Positions 44,151-51,863 of a stretch of DNA of 64,000 bases are shown piece by piece. The position numbers were made by a program, and so were the translations under genes. The number at the start of each line of letters is the position of its first letter. The first letter of the stretch is position 1. The notes under the pieces were generated by a model. That model searched no databases. It was not told the DNA's origin and saw only the letters and a program-made list of their open reading frames with translations. The stretch lies in NCBI RefSeq assembly GCF_052118845.1, contig NZ_JBQKGJ010000019.1, forward strand, positions 7,773-71,772, given 5' to 3'. This DNA is from Bilifractor sp002394235. Its GTDB lineage: Bacteria > Bacillota > Clostridia > Lachnospirales > Lachnospiraceae.

Positions 44151-44557
44151 ATAATAACCCCCGCGAGATGGTCGCACTCATGCTGGATGATCTGTGCCGT
44201 CCATCCGGAACAGCTCTGACGGCGCCTCTTCCAGCTGCTGTCATAGTATTCGACTTCGATATTCTGATACCGCGTGGTCTTCCGGACACCGGGCAGTGAC
44301 AGACAGCCTTCTTCCGTCTCATACGGTGTGTCTTTTTTCACAATGACAGGGTTATACATCACGACATTCATGAAGCCCATGTTGACAATGATGATTCTTT
44401 TCTTTACACCAATCATATTTGCCGCCATGCCGACGCAGTGATCCTGGTTCGCCTGCAGGGTATCCATGAGATCCTGTCCGACGGACAGATCCTGCCTCGT
44501 TGCTGCCTCAGATTTCTGTCCGAGGAAAAATACATCTTTAACTATCGGTCTAATCAT
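44147..44557 (-). CDS. def: Peptide deformylase (clostridial short type)
   Basis: 136 residues, at the short end for the family. Motif II EEGCLSLPG (Cys metal ligand) and motif III QHECDH (two His ligands and catalytic Glu) are intact. Motif I, normally GxGxAAxQ, reads GMAANMIG, so the Gln that stabilises the oxyanion is replaced by Met. This is seen in some clostridial deformylases, but it questions full activity. GGGAG ribosome site 10 bases upstream. Removes the N-formyl group from new proteins. First gene of a two-gene unit with the 101-residue protein. Confidence 0.87.
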   Translation of the reverse strand: MIRPIVKDVFFLGQKSEAATRQDLSVGQDLMDTLQANQDHCVGMAANMIGVKKRIIIVNMGFMNVVMYNPVIVKKDTPYETEEGCLSLPGVRKTTRYQNIEVEYYDSSWKRRRQSCSGWTAQIIQHECDHLAGVII

Positions 44558-44780
44558 TCAACATCTCCCGTACTGTAATATAATTGTTATTAAAAATTAT
44601 TTTTTAATTGTAACGTATTATGGGTTAAAAGCCAAATATTCTCCTGCATATATAATTCTTCTTGCATCAATTGTCAGGCAGTAACGGCAGACACATACGT
44701 TCTCAACGCAAAATATGATATCAAACGAGATAAAACACGCTGCGCGAGTTTATCTCGCTATCGCGACGCTCGCGTAATAA
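44558..44780. other. Intergenic region upstream of def
   Basis: AT-rich promoter region directly upstream of the deformylase gene, then a palindromic stretch around 44730-44757 (CGAGATAAA pairs with TTTATCTCG) and several GCG-rich short repeats. No gene that I can support. Confidence 0.4.
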
Positions 44781-44820
44781 AGAGGCTCGGACAGCGCAAG
44801 TACTTGCTGTCCGAGCCTCT
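44781..44820 (-). terminator. Terminator of the glycan-degradation operon
   Basis: AGAGGCTCGGACAGC and GCTGTCCGAGCCTCT are perfect 15-bp arms; on the minus strand TTTATTA follows. It lies about 100 bases behind the uxaC remnant, the last piece of the long glycoside hydrolase operon. Confidence 0.82.
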
Positions 44821-44916
44821 GGCTTCTTTCTGTTATCTCTGTATTTTTTATTCTTTTTGCCGGAAACGGAACAGTTCAACAGCAAAAGCATTGATACTGA
44901 AAGGGCCGGGTCTCTA

Positions 44917-45402
44917 TTACAAATCGAAGTACCTCTCCGCATTCCGGAAGCAAATACCTTCTACAATGGACAAAAGGGCCTTTTCATCATTTGGAAACTC
45001 GCCGTTTTCCACCCAGCCGCCGATCAGATCGCAGAGGATGCGTCGAAAGTACTCGTGCCGGGCGTAGCTGAGGAAGCTGCGCGAGTCAGTCAGCATACCG
45101 ATGAATCCCGCAAGATAGCCGTCTGCGGCGAGAGTCGTAAGCTGATTGATCATGCCCTGCTTATGGTCGTTGAACCACCAGGCGCTTCCGTTCTGGACCT
45201 TGCTGACACCCCCGCTTGTCTGAAAGGCGCCCATTACAGTCACAAGGGCGGCATTGTCGTTGGGATTGAGAGAATACAGGATCGTTCTGGGCAGTTCCCC
45301 TGTATCGTCCAGTGCACCAAGAAAGGCCGCGAGTTCCTTGATAGACGGCGCATCGCCGATCGAATCGATGCCTGCGTCAGGGCCGAGGACACGAAACACC
45401 CG
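44917..45402 (-). pseudogene. uxaC: uxaC remnant (C-terminal third of glucuronate isomerase)
   Basis: About 160 codons from VFRVLGPDAGIDSIGDA to the stop match the C-terminal part of uronate isomerase, including GELPRTILYSLNPNDN, GSAWWFNDHKQGM and LTDSRSFLSYARHEYF RR-type ending. The full enzyme is about 465 residues; the N-terminal two thirds with most of the active site are missing. The fragment is fused out of frame to a piece of uxuA. It lies at the end of the glycan operon, so the operon once included uronate catabolism. Confidence 0.85.
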
Positions 45403-45505
45403 ATTTAAGAAAACGGTCTATGCTCGCCTCATCTACCAGAAGTCGCGGCAGACCGAAGATGTCCCAGGGCGGATCATCCATATGAACGGCCATTTGCATC
45501 GACAT
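45377..45505 (-). pseudogene. uxuA: uxuA remnant (internal piece of mannonate dehydratase)
   Basis: ATG at 45505 with AAGGAGGAG in front opens MSMQMAVHMDDPPWDIFGL then PRLLVDEASIDRFLKSG, which resembles the internal metal-site region of mannonate dehydratase (AIHPDDPPW). The frame then runs a few codons into the uxaC sequence in the wrong frame and stops at 45377. So an internal piece of uxuA has gained the start and ribosome site of a lost gene and has been joined to uxaC by a deletion. Confidence 0.7.
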
Positions 45506-45666
45506 GGAATCTCCTCCTTATTTTTGAAGACACACGTATTCGATACCACTTTATATTTCACCGGACAGTCTCGTTTCCTTGTATGCTCTTAACGCCATAC
45601 AGGCCGCAGCCAAACCGGGCAATCCGTTGCTTATACAGTTTGTAGAATGATTTATCGAATGGACGT

Positions 45667-46962
45667 TTACTTTCTATAAGACCCCAGGAAGGCGAGGCTC
45701 TCCTTTGGCGTGCGCGTCTGTGTGGTGCGGTCGACGGCGATCAGTCCGAAGGTCATGGAAAATCCCTTCTGCCACTCGAAATTATCCAGCAGGCTCCAGT
45801 ACATATAGCCCTTGAGGGGGATGCCGTCTTTGACGCAGCTCTCAACACCCGCAAGCGCCCGACGGATAAATTCCACCCGGCGCGAATCGTCCGAGACAGC
45901 AACCCCGTTCTCCGTGACGATCAGATCCCCTTTAAAGTCCTCGGCAACACGACGGATCACATGCTCCAGAGCCTCGGGATAGAACTCGTAGTCCATCTGG
46001 GTCAGTTCTGCTCCCTCGGGGCAGGGCAGCTGTCCGGCGGGACCGTACTGCGTGCGGGTATAATTCTGCACGCCGAGAAAGTCGTCGTCTGCGATAAACG
46101 GCAGGTAGTGCCTGAACTCCTCGTCCCAGGCAGCCTCGGCATAGCTCTCCCCTCCCGGCATCGCCTGCAGATCATGCAGGGAGAGCGTAATGCCCACCCT
46201 GATGTCGGGGTACAGAGCCTTAATAGCTTCCTTCGCCGCCTGATGCGCGCGAAAGACCAGTGCGTCGCCCTCGGGCGTGCGGGAGCTTACAAAGATCTGA
46301 GGCTGTGGCGTTCCGAAAGCCTGGTTGTTCTCGATGGCGGCGAATTTCATGTTCTCCATCATTTTCTTAAAGTTCATGCCTACTTGTACGGTACCTTCAG
46401 CTTTCTTCGCGCCAGAGTCCGCGCTCTTCGCCGCTTGCTCGGCCATCAGGCGGAAGCGCCTGGAGATCGCCGCTAACTGCAGGCCCATGTTAGCCTCGTT
46501 GATCGTACAGATGTAGTTCAGCTCCGCGCCGAGCTTTTCGGTAACGTAAGCGGCGTATCGGCGGAAGTACCCGATAGTGCTCTCCGCTTCCCAGCCGCCC
46601 TTGCGGATCAGCCATGCAGGGGAGGTGAAGTGCATCAGCGTCACAATGGGTTCTATGCCGTTCGCCCGACAGCAGCGGATCACGTCACGGTAGTGCTCAA
46701 TCTCCCGCTCATCGAACTGCCCTTCCTCGGGCTCAATGCGTGCCCACTCAACAGAGAAGCGGTAGGCATTCAGCCCGGCTGCTGCCATCAGCTTTATATC
46801 TTCTTCATAACGGTGGTAATGGTCACAGGCTTCGCCGCTGGGCTCGATGAAGCTGCTGTGCGGCAGATGCTCCTGAATCCAATAGTCGCTGTTTCTGTTG
46901 TTGCCCTCAACCTGATGGGCAGCGGTCGCTGCGCCGATCAGAAATCCCTTCGTAAATGCCAT
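45667..46962 (-). CDS. Glycoside hydrolase family 1 (beta-glucosidase-type)
   Basis: 431 residues. GH1 TIM barrel: AATAAHQVEGN near the start, acid/base Glu in ICTINEANM (TINE), nucleophile Glu in LIVTENGVAV (TENG), and SLLDNFEWQKGFSMTFGL near the C-terminus. No signal peptide, so it works in the cytoplasm on imported glycosides. GH1 enzymes split beta-glucosides, beta-galactosides or beta-glycosides of plant aglycones. It follows the GH43 gene by 15 bases. Last intact gene of the operon. Confidence 0.93.
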   Translation of the reverse strand: MAFTKGFLIGAATAAHQVEGNNRNSDYWIQEHLPHSSFIEPSGEACDHYHRYEEDIKLMAAAGLNAYRFSVEWARIEPEEGQFDEREIEHYRDVIRCCRANGIEPIVTLMHFTSPAWLIRKGGWEAESTIGYFRRYAAYVTEKLGAELNYICTINEANMGLQLAAISRRFRLMAEQAAKSADSGAKKAEGTVQVGMNFKKMMENMKFAAIENNQAFGTPQPQIFVSSRTPEGDALVFRAHQAAKEAIKALYPDIRVGITLSLHDLQAMPGGESYAEAAWDEEFRHYLPFIADDDFLGVQNYTRTQYGPAGQLPCPEGAELTQMDYEFYPEALEHVIRRVAEDFKGDLIVTENGVAVSDDSRRVEFIRRALAGVESCVKDGIPLKGYMYWSLLDNFEWQKGFSMTFGLIAVDRTTQTRTPKESLAFLGSYRK

Positions 46963-46977
46963 TTTCTTCCCCCCCCC

Positions 46978-48768
46978 TTACAGTTTCACACACTTGCCCC
47001 TAGTGATACCGTTTTCGTTAAAAGCATCCACACGAACATAGTATTCACGGCCCTTGATCAGCGCACCGACACGCTGCGAGCCGGCCTTGAAAATCATATA
47101 GCTGTGATATAACTTCTCCGGCGAGGAACCGAAGAGGATGTTGTATCCCAAAGTGTCCATCTGTTCCCTGATCTGTACCACCATGTCCAGATCGCCCGTT
47201 CGCGCAGCAGAAAAGACCGGCTCGGCTGGCTTTTCGCCATCCCCCAGGCCAAAGACACGAAGACCGGAGACGCACGGCGCCTGCTCAAAGGGCACAGCCA
47301 TATCGCTCAGGCGTAGATACCGGACATCAATACCTTCCTCGCGTATGATCAGATCATGGGGAAGATCGGTTTCGGTGTCGGACTTGTCCTCGATGACAAA
47401 CCATTTTTCCCCATCAACGCTCCCCTCCAGCTTCCACTGCGTAATGCGCTCCGCTTCATCGATGTAGCGCGCCTGCGAGCCGGGACGGATCTCTCCCGGA
47501 CAGGGAGTGTCGATCCTGTCATCAGCAAAGTTTACCTGCACGGCGTGCACCTTGAATTGCTTCCCGAGATCGACGCACAGCCACTCGTTGCGGCTGTTGC
47601 CTGCTGCCCGCCACCAGGTCTGCACGTTCTCTTCCGTTGCCATCGAAGGTTCGTGGCCAGGGACAAAGGAAGAAGCGGTCGCTGCCTTTCCCACACTCAG
47701 CAGCATCCAGGCCGGATCGCGCCAGGGATCGCCTTCAAGCGCCATCGGCCAGTCGCCGTAACGCTGGTTGCAGAAGAGTTCGCCATCATTATCAAACCCC
47801 GCGGGCCATAGACCCACGCGGCGCTCAAAGTCATGGTTCACCGAGATTCGCATCGTCGCCGTATGCCAGAAACCTCCATTTTTATCCCTCATCGTCGAGC
47901 CATGACCCGCACCAGGAAGGAAGCCGCCCGGCTTGTAGGAATAGGGGTTGTTTTCAGACAGCCGGAAGGGGCCAAGCGGGCTTTCTCCCACATAGACGCC
48001 GTCGGAATAGGTATTGTACTGCGTTCCGGGGGCGGCGTATTGCAGATAGTACTTCCCGCAATGTTTGTCCATCCACGCTCCTTCAATATAGGGTTTGTTG
48101 GAAAACATGCCGCGGATAAGTGGCCGAAGGTTTTCAGGGACCATGCTCTCCGTCATGTTCCTGGACTTGAGATATGCCTGATATCTTGCCTCGACCTCTT
48201 CCGCGGAGGCTGGCAGTGTGCTGTTGTCCTCACCGACGCGCTCGTAGCCGATCTCAAAGGGATGGCCTTCTACGACAGCAACCGCTTCGTTCCTCGGAAG
48301 CATAGTCTCTGGATCGAGCTCCACGCCGTAAATTGGCGTCTCGTTGGAACACCCCCAGTAGAAATATACACGCCCGTCGTCATCCAGAAAGAGATTCGGA
48401 TCCCAGAATGGGAAAGAACCTTCCATGCGCTCATAGGGGCCGTTCAGAACATCTTTCGTGCGCCAGCGGTCACAGCTGTGCTCGCGTGCAGAGGCACAGA
48501 AGTACACATAATCTCCGATTACGCGTACATCCGGAGCGTAATCATAGAAAGGCAGCCCCTCCGGCAGACGATAGCTCTCCCAGTGTGCCAGATCGTCCGA
48601 CACCCAGACACCCAGTGTCATGGACGCGAAGATGTAGTAACGACCCTTGAAAAGAATCATTGAGGGATCGGCTGCCTCACGGCAGATCTGCAGTTCTCCG
48701 CCCTTGCGCGGATCGGCATTAAACTGATAACGGTAGCTAACATTGATAGGGTTACAGATATACTTCAT
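46978..48768 (-). CDS. Glycoside hydrolase family 43 with F5/8-type C domain
   Basis: 596 residues, no signal peptide. N-terminal five-bladed propeller of GH43: catalytic Asp in CREAADPSMILFKGRYY, pKa-modulating Asp in FWDPNLFLDDDG, acid Glu in YIEGAWMDKHCGKYYL. Residues about 380-500 look like a carbohydrate-binding F5/8 (discoidin, CBM32-like) domain (ATASSFVPGHEP, VQTWWRAAGNSRNEWLCVDLG), and the C-terminus resembles a fibronectin type III module. GH43 enzymes release arabinose or xylose residues from plant polysaccharide side chains. Overlaps the GH78 gene by 17 bases. Confidence 0.9.
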   Translation of the reverse strand: MKYICNPINVSYRYQFNADPRKGGELQICREAADPSMILFKGRYYIFASMTLGVWVSDDLAHWESYRLPEGLPFYDYAPDVRVIGDYVYFCASAREHSCDRWRTKDVLNGPYERMEGSFPFWDPNLFLDDDGRVYFYWGCSNETPIYGVELDPETMLPRNEAVAVVEGHPFEIGYERVGEDNSTLPASAEEVEARYQAYLKSRNMTESMVPENLRPLIRGMFSNKPYIEGAWMDKHCGKYYLQYAAPGTQYNTYSDGVYVGESPLGPFRLSENNPYSYKPGGFLPGAGHGSTMRDKNGGFWHTATMRISVNHDFERRVGLWPAGFDNDGELFCNQRYGDWPMALEGDPWRDPAWMLLSVGKAATASSFVPGHEPSMATEENVQTWWRAAGNSRNEWLCVDLGKQFKVHAVQVNFADDRIDTPCPGEIRPGSQARYIDEAERITQWKLEGSVDGEKWFVIEDKSDTETDLPHDLIIREEGIDVRYLRLSDMAVPFEQAPCVSGLRVFGLGDGEKPAEPVFSAARTGDLDMVVQIREQMDTLGYNILFGSSPEKLYHSYMIFKAGSQRVGALIKGREYYVRVDAFNENGITRGKCVKL

Positions 48769-51016
48769 AATGGTATTCTCCCTTGGTAACTTCGTGTGTT
48801 ACCCCGTTCGGCAGCTCGACCCTGGCCGGGGCGGGCACTGAAATATCAAAGACCAATCTTCCGTTTTTATAGCACCAGGCGCTTTTGACCGTGCCGTACA
48901 GCGTACGCCGCTCAGCCCTGGCAAACCCAAGGGTGGGATGTGGATGTGGATGGATCGTGAGCTTCCCGGCTTTGAACTGAATACCGCAGACACCATCGAG
49001 CAGCCATCCGGCAATTGCTCCGTAGGAGTAGTGATTGAGGGAATCGTGCACCGTGCCGTCCCTGCGCACTCCGTCCCAGGTCTCCCAGGTCGTGGTCGCG
49101 CCCTTCTTCACCGCGTAGAGCCAGCCGGGGCAATCTTCCTGCAGCAGAAGCTTATAGGCAGTGTCCGTATAGCCGCAGTCCGCGAGTACGCGGCAGAGAT
49201 CAGGAGTAGAGAGAAAACCGGTATTCAGGTGATAGCCGTTCTGAACAACCAGATCATTCAGCGCTTCCGCAGCAGCCTTTGCTTCCCCGCTATCCAGCAG
49301 CCCGAAAGCAATGGGGCGCACGTATTCGCACTGGCGGTCAGATTTGATCACGCAGTTCTTTGTGCATGTATAGCGATATGCCTTCTTTGCGCCCTCCGCG
49401 ATTTCATTGAATTTATCCGCTTCCTCCTGTTTGCCGAGAATCGCGGCAATCTTGGACATCAGCGTGGCAGACTTGAAATAATAGGCCGTGGCAACCTCCG
49501 GCGCGCCGAACATCATGTTCTTTTTCATTGCGTCCATGTTGTCCACATCCGGCTGGCACCACTCCCCGAAGTGGAACCCCTCATCCACCAGATATTTTTT
49601 ATACGGGTTCCGGAGATTCTGTGGCCGTGTTTTAGCGGCGCGTTTTTCGCAGAAAATCATCCAGCGGCGCATCATGTCGTAGTTTTCCTCAAGAATCGAC
49701 CTGTCTCCCGTAGCCTCATAAATCGCCCAGGGCACCAGCACACAGGCATCGCCCCAGCCGGCGGAACCCTGCAGCATGTTTGAGATCATCGATCCTGAGT
49801 TGTTCACCGGAGCAATATTCTGTACCAGTCCATCCTCGCGCTGCGCCAGCCGGCACTCGCCAAGCCATTTGCGCAGAACCGGTGCGCAGTCCATCAACAT
49901 CAGACCCGTCGGTGCGAAGACGCCTGCGTCGCCTGTCCATCCCGCGCGCTCACGGGTGGGACAATCGGTGGGGATGTCACAGAAATTCGAGCGCATGGAC
50001 CACAGGCAGTTTTCAAAGAGGCGGTTCACCTCAGCGTTACCGCAGTTGAAAAACGCAGTCTGCGACATGTCGGAGTAAACAGCGATTGAGGTGAACCGCG
50101 CATCCGTCAGGTCAATATCGGCTTCTATCTTTGCGTAACGGAAACCGAAGATCGTGAAGCGCGGTTTATAGATGTTCAGCCCGTCTTTGCAGATGTATTC
50201 CAGCTTTTGCGGGATGCCCCCGTTCTTGTTACGCGCGCCCGGGTCAAAATTGGACTGGGTGAAGTTGCCGTTTTCGTCCAGGGTCTCGCCGTGCCAAATC
50301 ACGATTCGCTGTCCCTCCTTGGCCCTTACACGAATCTCCGTATAGCCAGCAAGGTTTTGGCCAAAGTCGATCACCGTCTCACCGTTCGGCGTACGGATCA
50401 GCTTTCCCTCGAAGCGCTCATGCTCACAGACCGGTACGAAGGCCTCGCCACAGAGATGGTCAAAGCCGAAGTCCCGCACGGTAACAGCATGCCAGCCGGC
50501 AATCTCCTCCATGCGTGCATCGTATGTCTCACCCTGCTGGAGATCATTTTCGCGTATCGGTCCGCTCTGACTGGCCTCCCAGCTTTCATCGCTGCAAAGA
50601 GCAGCCTTGCCGTCGAGCTCGATCTGGCAGAGCAAGGCGAGATCCTCGCCGTAGAAATTCCGCAGCCCGTCAATGCCTACGCAGCCGCGGTACCAGCCGT
50701 CGCCGAGGGTGACAATCAGCTCATTCTCGCCTTTACGGAGCAGATCAGAAACATCGTAGGCCTGTACACACAATCGTTTATGGTAGTCACCCGTGCCGGG
50801 TGCCAGCACGAAGCTGCCGACGCGCGTGCCGTTAAGAACCGCCTCATACAAACCGTGACAAGTGATATACAGCACGGCGTTTCCCGTATTATCCATTGTG
50901 AAACGGCGGCGCAGAACAGAGGCGGGCTGCCGCTGTTCCTTGTCATGTGGCACCTCGGGATCGATCCATTTGGCCTCCCATCGTGCGGGCAGGCGGTTCT
51001 GCAAAAGCATACTCAT
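48752..51016 (-). CDS. Glycoside hydrolase family 78 (alpha-L-rhamnosidase)
   Basis: About 754 residues. N-terminal beta-sandwich domains (ARWEAKWIDPEVP, YITCHGLYEAVLNGTRVG), then a GH78 (alpha/alpha)6 barrel: CDIPTDCPTRERAGWTGDAG, a hallmark with the catalytic acid region, and later ATTTWETWDGVRRDGTVHDSLNHYSYG. The C-terminal beta-sandwich ends the protein. It should remove alpha-L-rhamnose from flavonoid rutinosides, saponins or pectic rhamnogalacturonan. No signal peptide. Start at 51016 with AAAGGA 7 bases upstream, one base after the previous stop. Confidence 0.93.
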   Translation of the reverse strand: MSMLLQNRLPARWEAKWIDPEVPHDKEQRQPASVLRRRFTMDNTGNAVLYITCHGLYEAVLNGTRVGSFVLAPGTGDYHKRLCVQAYDVSDLLRKGENELIVTLGDGWYRGCVGIDGLRNFYGEDLALLCQIELDGKAALCSDESWEASQSGPIRENDLQQGETYDARMEEIAGWHAVTVRDFGFDHLCGEAFVPVCEHERFEGKLIRTPNGETVIDFGQNLAGYTEIRVRAKEGQRIVIWHGETLDENGNFTQSNFDPGARNKNGGIPQKLEYICKDGLNIYKPRFTIFGFRYAKIEADIDLTDARFTSIAVYSDMSQTAFFNCGNAEVNRLFENCLWSMRSNFCDIPTDCPTRERAGWTGDAGVFAPTGLMLMDCAPVLRKWLGECRLAQREDGLVQNIAPVNNSGSMISNMLQGSAGWGDACVLVPWAIYEATGDRSILEENYDMMRRWMIFCEKRAAKTRPQNLRNPYKKYLVDEGFHFGEWCQPDVDNMDAMKKNMMFGAPEVATAYYFKSATLMSKIAAILGKQEEADKFNEIAEGAKKAYRYTCTKNCVIKSDRQCEYVRPIAFGLLDSGEAKAAAEALNDLVVQNGYHLNTGFLSTPDLCRVLADCGYTDTAYKLLLQEDCPGWLYAVKKGATTTWETWDGVRRDGTVHDSLNHYSYGAIAGWLLDGVCGIQFKAGKLTIHPHPHPTLGFARAERRTLYGTVKSAWCYKNGRLVFDISVPAPARVELPNGVTHEVTKGEYHYEVYL

Positions 51017-51017
51017 A

Positions 51018-51863
51018 TTATTTCCTTTCATTCAGCCAGCTGGCGCTGACTTCCAGACTTTTGATCGGGTCTTTATTCACCCAGTTTCTATGGCTCTCCA
51101 GAATGACACTCTCCACGCCGTTTTCCTGTGCAATCGCGAGCAGACCATCGAGATCCATGTTCCCGGTGCCAAGCTCCATGCTGTCAGCTTTTAGAATCGG
51201 CGTGATAGACGGGCCCGACTGACGGCTGCCGCGATCGGTGACATGCCAGAGCTTCATCCTGCTGCCGAGTCGTTTCATCCAGCTCTTCGCATCTGCCCCG
51301 CCATCGGTGAACCAGTAACTGTCGAACTCGAAACTGACAAAGCATGGATCAGTCTCGTCAATCAGTACGTCGTAAGCACGTTTTCCTCTTCCGAGCAGCA
51401 GCAGTTCGACGTTGTGGTTGTGGTACAGGAGCTCGACGCTCTCTTTTTTCAGCACTTCTCCCACTCTGTTAAGCCGCCCGGCCAACTCGCGCAAAGCCTT
51501 TTCGTCGCTATAGTCGAAACGGTACATGCCAGTGATTACGACCTTATCCGTGCCGAAACTCTTTGCTTCTGCAGCGACAGCAGAAGCATCACGCTCCAGG
51601 CTGCCGAGATCCGTATGAAGGCTGGAAACGCCAAGATTGCTTTCCGCTAGCAGAGCGTGCCAGTCGAGTTTTCCGCCCTTTCCGGTGGGCATGCCGGCCG
51701 CTTTCGTCAGCATGCGCACCAGCATCCCGGTCGGATGAATCATAAAGGAATTGAGCTCAAGACCGTCATATCCGGCTGCCTTGATTTTTTCCAGTGTCTC
51801 ACGAGCCTGTGCTTCATTCGAAGTCACCGTACCCAGCATGATCTGTTGAACATAAGTCTTCAT
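51018..51863 (-). CDS. Sugar phosphate isomerase/epimerase-type TIM barrel
   Basis: 281 residues of the AP endonuclease 2/xylose isomerase-like family. Conserved features: DGLELNSFM, GVSSLHTDLG (His), LLYHNHNVEL (His), FVSFEFDSYWF (Glu/Asp metal ligands), KLWHVTDRGS, SVILESHRN (last Glu). It probably interconverts ketose and aldose or epimerises a product sugar of the operon. The gene overlaps the GH2 gene upstream by four bases and is followed by GH78 after one base. Exact substrate unknown. Confidence 0.87.
   Translation of the reverse strand: MKTYVQQIMLGTVTSNEAQARETLEKIKAAGYDGLELNSFMIHPTGMLVRMLTKAAGMPTGKGGKLDWHALLAESNLGVSSLHTDLGSLERDASAVAAEAKSFGTDKVVITGMYRFDYSDEKALRELAGRLNRVGEVLKKESVELLYHNHNVELLLLGRGKRAYDVLIDETDPCFVSFEFDSYWFTDGGADAKSWMKRLGSRMKLWHVTDRGSRQSGPSITPILKADSMELGTGNMDLDGLLAIAQENGVESVILESHRNWVNKDPIKSLEVSASWLNERK

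Noticed and set aside
44721..44942. Minus-strand open frame of 73 codons behind the uxaC remnant
   Set aside because: It runs through the perfect 15-bp terminator hairpin and has no ribosome site.
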